This document shows positions 1 through 8,971 of a DNA stretch of 64,000 nucleotides, in pieces. The stretch's first letter is position 1; every line of letters starts with the position of its first letter. The position numbers and the translations under genes were made by a program. Location of the stretch: assembly GCA_016987375.1 (NCBI GenBank), contig PJRA01000453.1, positions 921,517 through 985,516 on the forward strand, read 5' to 3'. Below the pieces are notes generated by a model. The model ran no database searches. It was not told where the DNA came from and worked only from the letters and a program-made list of their open reading frames with translations. This DNA is from Brachionus koreanus. Lineage: Eukaryota > Rotifera > Eurotatoria > Ploima > Brachionidae.

Positions 1-1816
1 TTAATTAAAAGAGAAAATAAATTTTAAAAAATATCATCATTATAATTTATATATTAAATTTTTTTTTAATTTATGTAATAGAATAATTTTTTGATCTTCG
101 AACATTAAATAATTTTCTAAGTGATTAGATAAAAAAAAAGTATATATATAGATCAATGCCTACTTATTATCTTTTTTTTAAGATGTCCAATAATTTCGAA
201 TATAATCTAGAATTTTTTGTCTAAAATTTCTAGAATAATCTGATAAAAAAAAATACCTTGAAACAAAATTATAATATTTTATTTTTGACAATTTGAAATA
301 TTTTAATCAAACAAGTCGGGTGTGTATACTGTATGAATTTTTTTATTTTAATGTTTGCTAATTATTTTTCAATCTAAGAAAAATTAACAATTTTAATTTT
401 TTAAATTTTTATAAATTATTTCCTAAGGACTACTTTTTATCTTTATTTAAATATGTGCAGGTACACTTTTTTTGACCAAATTTAAAAAAAATGTATGCAC
501 TTTTAAATTTTTGATAATATTCTAGCTTAGTCTCAAAAAAAATGAAAATTGACAAACAAATAAAACTTTGTCATAATGATTTAAACTTTAATTTTCTTTA
601 AATTTAAATTTAAACATAAAAAACTGAAAAAAGCTTTTTTGTCAAAATTAAATTTTTTTTTCAGATTTTTCTGGAGAATAATTTAGTGACTAATCGTCAT
701 TTTTAAATTTTAATAAAGCCATTGTTTGACACAAATTTTGGTCTCTAGGATGATTAATTTTTAATTCTCTAATTTTAAAATAGATTTAAAATCAATGTTA
801 AAAAGACATAATTTTTGATTTTTATTTACATTTTTAAGATATCTTGTTCAAATTAAATTTTTTTACAAATAAATAATAAAAAGCAATCAAAAATAAAATG
901 AATGTTTTTCCCAACAAGAAAGCTTTTAATTTTATCGAATAATTGTATTATATTTTTCTTACTTACTTATTCAACAAACACCTCTTCAATGATCAGAAAC
1001 TTAAAAGAGAAAAAAATTTTTAGGACAATTATTAAAGCATAGAATGAAGGAATAATTAGAATGGTTGATTAGCAACATGGGATTAGCCATATTTTTTTTT
1101 GCAAAATTATTTTTCTAAAAATAAAGATTTAGTTACTGAATTTTTTAAAAAAAAAATTAAATTTAAATTAGCATGATGCGAAAAATATAAAGAAAAATTT
1201 CCATTTAATTTGCGACTGGCATATTTTTTTTTGTTTGCAGAACAAAATGTATGAATTATTTAACCAAAATTTAAAGACACATTGTCTATTTTAAATTATT
1301 AAAAATTTTTAGGCCAGCTTTCAATGAATATCCAGAATTTTCTTTATTAAAAATTTGAAATTTTTATTTGCCCATATCACTAGAAATGACCAAGAATTAA
1401 ACTTTACTGTTCAAACACTTTAAATAGACCAATTTTCTGTCTTCGATCTTTTTGAGAGGCTATTTAGAAAAAAAAATTAATAAGCAGATTTTATTAAGAT
1501 TAAATTATTTAGTTAAATAGCTGCGGGAAATACTAATTAAATAGTTTAAACACTAGCTCACTGACTTTATACGTTTAAATTAGAAAAAAAATTAAAAAAA
1601 AATTATAAATTATAATATTTCAATTTTCAAGTTGCTTAAATTATTTTTGCATAAAAATGAAAATTTATCTTTAAAAAATTAATTATTTTAAGCTATTCGT
1701 AGCAAGAAATATTATTAACATTGAGAGAAAAAAAAAAAAAAGAGATACTAGTTTTGTTAACATTGAATTAGAATTGGGGCTATTTGGAATTGTTTTTCTA
1801 GAATATTGAGCACACA
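1..1816. other. AT-rich intergenic region upstream of EXOC8
   Basis: No coding exon could be recognised on either strand; the stretch is dominated by A/T homopolymers. The last 20 bases before the EXOC8 start contain a pyrimidine run ending in AG at 1800-1801, which looks like a splice acceptor in the 5' leader. Confidence 0.6.
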
Positions 1817-3871
1817 ATGGATCTGAACATTTTAAATTTGGATTCACTGGAGCAGGCCAACTTCAACGTTGACGATTTTGTCAAAATGGTCGCCGCCAAG
1901 GACATCTATGCTTCTAAGATCGCCGAAACAAAAGAGAAACTAAATCGCCTATCAGCACAGACAGCCGAAGAAATAAAACAAAACGTGTACAAAAATTACA
2001 CTAACTTTATGGAAACATCTAAAGAAGTTGGCCATTTGGAAAGCAAAATGAATCAGCTGCGGCAATCGTTGGACGATCAGCGCAAACTGCTAACTTTATT
2101 CAAAAATTTGAGCGTCAATTCAAACACCAAAGTTGATCCATCGCCGAGCAACAAGAGTCTGAGCGGCCAAAATTCGTCTCTTAGTCTTTTGCTCGAGCAA
2201 GTGGAGGGCTGTGGCGTAATAGCTCAAAAGTCCGGCCGAAGTCTTCTATTTCACAGTGATCTAGAGGTCCTGCACACAGACGACTATTCTCTGTCCCAAA
2301 AAGTTCATGCATACCTTCTAAGCGATGCTCTATTGCTTACTTTACCCCAGCGCAAACGAAACAAATCTAATTTTAGTTCGAGTGCCATCAACCGGCACAG
2401 GTCCAACAGCCTCATCGTTCACTCAGAGACCACAAATAATTATCAATACAAATTTCACGCTTTCTACGAACTAGATCTGATAAACATTTTGAATATAGAA
2501 GACTCGAAAGAAGTGAGAAATTCTTTTCAGGTGTCTAAGTTTCCCGAGAGTTTGATATTTCGTTGCAGCAATGCTCATTTGAAAAAAGAATGGCTCGAGT
2601 CAATTGAGAACGCTCGCAAGCAACTATTGTTTGAAATGTCCTCCAAAGGATTGAACAAAATCACCGAAGAAGAAGAGGATGACACCGAAAAGTCCACTGC
2701 TTCTGTTCAACATGAAAAAAACAAACAACTAAGAGATCTTTTTTCAGAATTTGACATTTTGCTAGCTCAGCGCGACTTTGAAAAGGCAGTTGACATGCTG
2801 CTCAAGATAAAAGCGCACAAGACTAGCTCGGACTCGTCCCATCATCTAGTCTACAAGCAAAAAGAAGCCGAGCTAATAAGCATTTTGCGCAAAGACCTTG
2901 TTCAGTCCAAAGAAAGAAGAAATAGCAAAGGTGTTGTCAAAACAGGAAAGAGAGTTGTAAACAGCTTGATTAAGCTTGAAATTATTGACGAAGCCATTGA
3001 TCTATTTATTGACTATCATAAACATTTAAATTCGGAAACACTGCGCAAAATAAAACTAGAAGAGTCAAATTCAATATATATGAACAATGTGCTTGATTCA
3101 TTTTTTGCCAATTTGAAACAAAGCTATGTTAGTTTTAAAGAACAATTTGCCAATTTGGTCAATGATTGCTATTCAACATATTTGAGCTGGTGTGACACAG
3201 AAGTAGAGATATTGATCAAAAAGCTACAAAGTCAACACTATTTAGGCCGTCAATTTGTCATAACAATTGAAAATGTTCAGCTAATTTATATGAAGGCCGA
3301 TGATTTTCTTAACACAGGAAACTTTGATGTCAAATTTATGTTCGAAGTAAAGCTTAATCCAATAGTGGAACAATGCATTAGGGAACAATATGAAATACTA
3401 ATTGATGCTTCATTGCAACGCTCTAAACTAGAACTAGAAAATACCAGTGGAAATAGCGAACAAAATAAGCAACAACAAATAGACAAATTTATCACAGATG
3501 TTCAATTGTTGCATTTGGAAAAATTTGATTACAATTTGCTTAAACAATGTACAAGCTCGGCAATTCAGTTTACGCGCGGAGCCCTTGTTTTTTTTGTCAA
3601 TTGTTTGCGCATTTACTATCAAGATATAAACTATTCCATTGTTGAAAGTTTTACCAAATTGTTTAAGGCTGAATTGAAAATATACGCTTCGTATATGAAA
3701 AAGTTAAGCAGTATAAGAATAAGCAAAAAGGACATATGCAACAATATTTGTCTAGTAGAGAATGTGTTTAAGACAATTCAAGAGATTTATGTACAAAAGA
3801 GTGGTCTTAATTCGAAGCATTTTAGTGACGTGTCTGATAAAATAGTAAAATTTAAAAGCGAATATTTTTAG
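1817..3871 (+). CDS. EXOC8: Exocyst complex component 8 (EXO84)
   Basis: A 684-residue protein in one uninterrupted exon, close to the usual metazoan EXOC8 length of about 720. It is a subunit of the octameric exocyst that tethers secretory vesicles at the plasma membrane, and its PH domain is a target of Ral GTPases. Visible order: an N-terminal Vps51/EXO84 coiled-coil segment (about 15-100), a serine-rich linker, a PH domain (about 130-270, ending in the family-typical AHLKKEWLESIENARK helix), then the helical Exo84 C-terminal region (about 300-680). The ATG at 1817 was chosen because the first residues match the family start and the reading frame shifts to random sequence upstream. A poly(A) signal AATAAA lies at 3932-3937. 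The next gene starts only 102 nt after the stop codon, on the same strand. The identification is secure. Confidence 0.95.
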   Translation: MDLNILNLDSLEQANFNVDDFVKMVAAKDIYASKIAETKEKLNRLSAQTAEEIKQNVYKNYTNFMETSKEVGHLESKMNQLRQSLDDQRKLLTLFKNLSVNSNTKVDPSPSNKSLSGQNSSLSLLLEQVEGCGVIAQKSGRSLLFHSDLEVLHTDDYSLSQKVHAYLLSDALLLTLPQRKRNKSNFSSSAINRHRSNSLIVHSETTNNYQYKFHAFYELDLINILNIEDSKEVRNSFQVSKFPESLIFRCSNAHLKKEWLESIENARKQLLFEMSSKGLNKITEEEEDDTEKSTASVQHEKNKQLRDLFSEFDILLAQRDFEKAVDMLLKIKAHKTSSDSSHHLVYKQKEAELISILRKDLVQSKERRNSKGVVKTGKRVVNSLIKLEIIDEAIDLFIDYHKHLNSETLRKIKLEESNSIYMNNVLDSFFANLKQSYVSFKEQFANLVNDCYSTYLSWCDTEVEILIKKLQSQHYLGRQFVITIENVQLIYMKADDFLNTGNFDVKFMFEVKLNPIVEQCIREQYEILIDASLQRSKLELENTSGNSEQNKQQQIDKFITDVQLLHLEKFDYNLLKQCTSSAIQFTRGALVFFVNCLRIYYQDINYSIVESFTKLFKAELKIYASYMKKLSSIRISKKDICNNICLVENVFKTIQEIYVQKSGLNSKHFSDVSDKIVKFKSEYF

Positions 3872-3931
3872 ACAACTAATTATTATTAATTTTTTTTAGA
3901 ATTAAGTTTTTTTTTTTGTTTACTTATTAAT

Positions 3932-3937
3932 AATAAA
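3932..3937 (+). terminator. Poly(A) signal of EXOC8
   Basis: AATAAA 61 nt after the EXOC8 stop and 37 nt before the proposed first codon of the next gene. The 3' end of EXOC8 therefore falls essentially at the 5' end of its neighbour. Confidence 0.6.
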
Positions 3938-3973
3938 TATTTATTTAGAGTTTTTTTAATTTTGGCTATTTAA

Positions 3974-4333
3974 ATGAACAAGACCAAGGGTAGCGCCTTG
4001 GAGAAAAAATAGTTAAAAAAAAAGTATAAAAAAAAATTTTTTTTTAATTTTTGCTTTTTAGATAAAATGGGTAAAAGAGGAAGGAAGCCAGGTGCTAAAC
4101 AAGATGGTGTTTCTAAGCTGGAAAGAAGCCGATTGAGTGCCCGAGAATGTCGGGTAAGAAAAAAGCTGCGTTATGAGTATTTGGAAGAGCTTGTACAAGA
4201 TAGAGAAAAGGCCATTAGTGCACTTGAACATGAGCTTGAATTGTACAGAAAAGTTTGTGAACAAATCGATTCTGGCAACATAACTGACGAGCTAAGAAAA
4301 TTGGTCGATTCCGACTGGTTTATCAAATCTTAA
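3974..4333 (+). CDS. CREBL2: CREBL2/REPTOR-BP-like bZIP transcription factor
   Basis: A short basic-leucine-zipper protein of the CREBL2 (Drosophila REPTOR-BP) family, a nuclear partner of larger bZIP factors in nutrient/TORC1-linked transcription. The basic region (KRGRKPGAKQDG, then LERSRLSARECRVRKKLRYE) and the following zipper (YLEELVQDREKAI...) match the family almost residue for residue. A shortened tail ends at TAA 4331-4333. Two 5' ends are possible. (1) A 16-nt exon 3974-3989 (MNKTK) joined through a 72-nt intron (donor GT 3990, acceptor AG 4060-4061) gives a 94-residue protein in frame. (2) Translation starts at ATG 4067 (88 residues), with AG 4060-4061 serving as a trans-splice acceptor. 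The donor of option 1 (GTAGCG) is weak. The gene starts 102-195 nt after EXOC8 on the same strand. A poly(A) signal lies at 4423-4428. Confidence 0.88.
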
Positions 4334-6068
4334 ACTTTTTTTGTCTATGTACCATTAAAGATCTGTTTTTTTTTGTAAATTTTAATGTTTTTTTTTCTAG
4401 TGTTTTAGTTAAACTTAATAGAAATAAATTTTAAGTCAAGAAAAAAGTTTCGAAATTTATTTTGCTAGATTAGTTAATGTTTTGCCAATTTCAACAGCAT
4501 AAATATTTAAGATATGAAACGATTGTGATTCAATCGATTATTCAATATATTTTTTTTTCAATTTCAGATCAACAATAATGTTCAATTAAAGATAAATAAT
4601 GCAATGTGTTTCATCAATGGGTAGAAATTAGCAAAATAACAAAAATTAAATTCATTTAAAATAAGTCTTTTTCTTAAATATTTTTTAGATGATTTGTAAA
4701 AGCTAAAGCATTAAAAAATTATTGTCAATTAAATAGATTGTTGTTTTAACATGCATAAAATGAATCTTTTGAGCAAATATAATATTTCATGCCAGCATGA
4801 ATAATATGAACAAAATACAAACGGTGATCGATCAGATTTGATTTTAACAAAATGACAAATAATAAAGTAAGGAATTAAGTAATATATAGAGAAAAATAAA
4901 TAACCAAGAGTGTTTATGTAGTAGAGAGTATTTTATATCAAAGAGCGCCAAGATTTTTATGAAGATATTAAAATGTTTAAATTAAGAGAAAATTTATTTC
5001 GAACTAGAAGAAAAATAAAGTCTGTATTTAACATTTTATATAGGTCTGGAATGGAAGAACCAGTTTCTAACTGTTTTAGAATCGAATCGATATTTGCATA
5101 TTAAATATTAAAAAGCATTTTTTAAATTTAAATTTTTAATTTTTAGAACTATTTAAAAAGAAGACAACAAAAATAATTTGATTTTTTTTACAAAAAATTT
5201 TTTAATTTAACTTGAATTTTTTAAATTAGAAATTTTTTTTAAATAAATCAAGTAAGTAGTAAAAGATTTTATTTTTATTCAAAAAAATTTTGACGTAGAT
5301 TTTTGACTTATGCTAAAACACGGACCGCGGTCGGATGGTATTAGGAATTATCCAAAAACTTCCGACCACTGACCATTTTGTAGAGAATTTAACTTGAACA
5401 CAAATGTATCAGTCGGACCATAAGACCTAGTTATCGACTTTTAAAACTAGTAAAAACGAGTGAAATCCTGTGTGGCTGTTAACGGACCACATGTTTTAAG
5501 GATAATGATAAGACTTGACCTTCCGACCACTAATTATATGAAAGCCTAATAGCCTAAGCATTATGACAAAACCGTTTTACCAGACCATTTAAATAATATA
5601 TTACATTTAAATGATAATTAATTAATAAAATGTCAAATAATCTGCAAGTCTTTTATTTTCAAAAACAAATATTTGAAATTTTTATTTATTTAATTTTTAT
5701 GAAATATAGGGTTAGCTAATTTAATGAAAAATTTCTCTAAAATTTTTTAAGAAAAAAAATTCAAAATTTTATTCTAAAAAATGGTTTTCGACACTAGAGT
5801 TATTTGGTCTATTTGCCAAATAAGTTTCTACATAAAGTTTAAAAATAAACATTTAATTGATAATTTTAGAATTGGTCCCTGTAATTAGAATGCTTGGATA
5901 AGCAGTACATTAAAACAGACTTGGTTTAAAATTAGCACATTAAAAAATTAAAGAGAATTAACAAAAAAAACAAAGAAACTTTGTTTCCAAATAATTGCTT
6001 GTTAGATAAAGATAGATATATAAAATAAAACATTTGATCATTGTTTAAGTCAAAATTTAAAATTAGAA
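4334..6068. other. Intergenic region with a CGGACC/CCGACC motif cluster
   Basis: No exon was recognised. The stretch 5321-5531 is less AT-rich than its surroundings and holds five C(C/G)GACC hexamers, two of them inside an identical 12-mer. A TATA-like TATATAAAA at 6017-6025 lies about 45 nt before the nuclear receptor ATG. Confidence 0.55.
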
Positions 6069-7142
6069 ATGTTTAGCAATCGTTCTGATATTGATGATCA
6101 ATGGTATACTACTTCTTGGTACACTTTGTCCCAGACTGACTCACCTTTGAATTATTTTTCCAAGAGAGAAACTTTTAAGCAAGAAAAGCGGCTGACAAAA
6201 AAAACAAAATTTGATTATAAATGTGAAATCTGTGGTGATATAAGCTCTGGTTATCATTATGGAGCGTACACGTGTGAAGCATGCAAACTGTTTTTTTCTC
6301 GTACTACAAAAAATAAGCGTAAGCGAAAATTTGAACAATGTCTAATGAAAAATTGTGATATAAATGTTAACACTCGGTCAGATTGTTCCGAGTGTCGATT
6401 TAAAAAGTGCTTGTTCAAAGGCATGTCATTGTCAAAAAGTAAATTTGGAAGAAATGTTGTATTCAAAAATGAGCCTAAGCCTGTTGATCAAGTCAATCAA
6501 AGCGGAAAGCTTGTGCAATTGTTCTATCAAATTGGACAAGAATTATTAGCAATCGTGTACAACTCAGACGAAAAAAGCATTCATCAAAATGATCAGTTTC
6601 TTAGAGTTAATTTAAACTATTTATTAGAAAAATCAATTGAATTGATTGAATCTAAAAATAAGACTGATGACTATAAATTTTTAAAAAACTATAGAAATTT
6701 TAATTTTAAAATTTTAAATGATAGAATATTGGATGCATTTGTTCTTTTGTTTTTTTGTCTATTCGCAGTTGATTTTCATCAAATATTAGCATATCAAAAC
6801 AATAGCCAGATTTTTAAAATATACTATGATAATAGGACTATCTATGACTTGTATTTAGAAAAGATAAACACAATTGTATCTAATTTAAGCCACAGTTCAG
6901 CTTATTTAGTTAAAATTTTGCTATTTTTACGCATATTTAATAGTTTACAGAGTCTAGATCATCTCGAGGCCACAAACAAAATAGATTATCTAATTAAAGA
7001 AATGATAAAAAACGAATTTATTTTGAATAAATTCATTTCCAATGAATTTTCGACTGTAAAACCATCATTTTTGGATAACAGTTATGTGCTTCAAATTATT
7101 TTTGTTTCAACACAGCTAGCAATTTTTTTGAACTCGTTTTGA
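6069..7142 (+). CDS. Divergent nuclear hormone receptor
   Basis: A 357-residue intronless nuclear receptor, a ligand- or partner-dependent transcription factor. The DNA-binding domain (about 50-120) shows both C4 zinc fingers: CEICGD...YHYGAYTCEACKLFF for the first, and C-x4-C-x9-C-x2-C for the second. It is followed by the extension GMSLSKSKFGRN, which resembles NR1-type receptors. The P-box reads CEACKLFF instead of the usual CEGCKG/A-FF. The second finger has four rather than the usual five residues between its first two cysteines; PPAR also has a shortened D-box. The C-terminal half (about 150-357) is helical and hydrophobic like a ligand-binding domain, but no AF-2 helix or LBD signature is obvious. 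The class is clear, but no orthologue can be named. It converges with the GPCR gene downstream. Confidence 0.87.
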   Translation: MFSNRSDIDDQWYTTSWYTLSQTDSPLNYFSKRETFKQEKRLTKKTKFDYKCEICGDISSGYHYGAYTCEACKLFFSRTTKNKRKRKFEQCLMKNCDINVNTRSDCSECRFKKCLFKGMSLSKSKFGRNVVFKNEPKPVDQVNQSGKLVQLFYQIGQELLAIVYNSDEKSIHQNDQFLRVNLNYLLEKSIELIESKNKTDDYKFLKNYRNFNFKILNDRILDAFVLLFFCLFAVDFHQILAYQNNSQIFKIYYDNRTIYDLYLEKINTIVSNLSHSSAYLVKILLFLRIFNSLQSLDHLEATNKIDYLIKEMIKNEFILNKFISNEFSTVKPSFLDNSYVLQIIFVSTQLAIFLNSF

Positions 7143-7495
7143 AATTTTTCATTGATTTTTTAATTTTATTAAATAAAAAAATACTAAAAAAAAAAAAAAC
7201 ACTTTTTTCTCATAAACTCAATATTGTTTTTTTTTTTTATTATTTTATTTAATTAAACAAACAATTATCAAAATTTATAACTAAAAACTAATTCAATCAA
7301 CTTCAAATTAAATTAAAATATTAATTTATTTAGTTTTTGAAAACTTTTTTTTTAAAAAACAAATTTAATATTCCTCAACAGTTAAAATTAATTTTTTTTT
7401 TTATTTACAAGCAGTTATGAAATAAATTTACATGTTAAAATTTTGTCAAAAATCAAAATAAAATTTAAACAAAGTCTGTCTAGAAAAAAATTAAA
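7143..7495. other. Short convergent intergenic region
   Basis: AT-rich 3' flank shared by the nuclear receptor (+) and the GPCR (-). It contains A/T runs only, with no additional gene seen. Confidence 0.6.
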
Positions 7496-8971
7496 TTAAA
7501 TAAACGCAGTTCTTGATTGATAGTTTCTGTTGTTTCTCGAATTTCTCATTGTGACTAATCGGTCGTTTTTAGCTTGTTGTTGTCGCGCTAAAAAACTAGT
7601 ATTCACACCGACTCCAATTTTCAAGTTATTGTTATAGTAGCCCATTTTGCCATTTTTTGGCAGCTTTTTGAACAGCAATGATGATGTTTTACAAGACTCT
7701 TGTCTAACCCACTCGCGTCTTGACAAACACTTGCAGCACATTATCAAAGCACAAGCATCAGACTTAAGTTTAAAAACAATTAGCTAAATAATAAGCAATT
7801 TTGAAAATTTTATTTACTCGAAAATTTTTATTAGAATATCCATAGATAAATGGATTGATTGTACAATTGGCCATAGCAAGCCAATGGGCAGTGTAATAAT
7901 ACCAAATAGCGCTTTGACTGGTGTCAAGCCAGGTGGTAAAGTCTTTTATTAGTGTAAAAGCGTGAAGCGGAAACCAGCACATGCTGAAAACACATACTAA
8001 AAGAATCAGCATTTTGACTAGCTTATTTTTAGACTTATTGTAATTCATGTCCCGGTGAGCGTCTGCGTTACCTGGGTGAGTGGTTTGCTTGATAATACAT
8101 GCAATACATGTATATGTATAAACTTGATTTTTATTTGAATAAAATTTTTGATTAAAAATTTAATTTTAATTACCTAGAATAAAAACAGGTATCAAATAGA
8201 CAGCGAAAAAGTTAAAAAGAGTGTATGTTTGCTGTTTTTCTATCGAGTCCCAGACCTCGTTGCAAGCATATTTTTTGTCATGGTTGACATTTCGATTTGA
8301 AAATGTCAAATTTTGAGGCATAAAAGTCTCAAATTCTTGAGTACGAGCTACGAACAATTGAACTGAAGCTAGCGATATTGATATTATCCAAACAATAAGA
8401 ATGGAAATTTTTCCTTTTTTGTGAGTAACACGATTTTTTAATGGACACTTAATGGCATAGTAGCGGTCAATACCAATAGCTACCATAGTATATATGCTCA
8501 ATGACACTGTTAGAACTTGTTTGAATAAAACTTGTTAAAAAAGAATTTAATTTAATTTTTTTTTTAATTTTTTTCTATTAATTTTATACCAATTGGACAC
8601 ATTATTTGACCGAAAATCCATCTTTTAAGCAAGGCTTGGGCGAATGTGAACGGCATGCAAACAGTTGACATGAGAAAATCTGCTATTGCCAAATTAATGA
8701 GAAACAAAGACAGCTCAGTTTTGGCTCTGTGGCCAAGTAAATAGACCAAAATAACTATCAAGTTGGTAATAATAGCCGATAGAGTTGATATTGTGTAAAC
8801 AATTGACATGAATATAAATAGAGGATTGTGCGTATTTACCATATCGGCGTCGTCTATATAATCAAATATTGGCGTAGCTAAATCGGATACATTCATTCCG
8901 CTAGCACTAACCATATTTGAAATTACAATCAATAGCAAAGCTAGTGTGATTTTAGAAACCATATGCTTCAT
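7496..8971 (-). CDS. Neuropeptide-type class A GPCR
   Basis: A rhodopsin-family receptor for a peptide ligand at the plasma membrane. Exons on the minus strand: 8971-8590, 8530-8174, 8122-7818, 7762-7496, with introns of 59, 51 and 55 nt, giving 436 residues. Splice phases are consistent. Choosing acceptor 8531/8532 puts exactly 24 positions between the TM3 cysteine and the Asp of DRY, as the family requires. Visible landmarks: a hydrophobic N-terminal signal, TM1-TM2 (LAIADF), DRY in IDRYYAIKCPLK, the intracellular-loop-3 motif HPGNADAHRD, CWFP in TM6, and NPFIYGY in TM7 followed by SNKNFR. The loop-3 and TM7 motifs point to the beta-rhodopsin neuropeptide group (RYamide, leucokinin, NPFF, tachykinin-like). 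The ligand cannot be assigned. The C-tail contains a CC pair suited to palmitoylation. Confidence 0.9.

Noticed and set aside
8516..8530. Later acceptor (AACAAG before TTCTAACAG) for GPCR exon 2
   Set aside because: In frame, but it would shorten TM3 by five residues; the acceptor at 8531-8532 gives the exact conserved Cys-to-DRY spacing.
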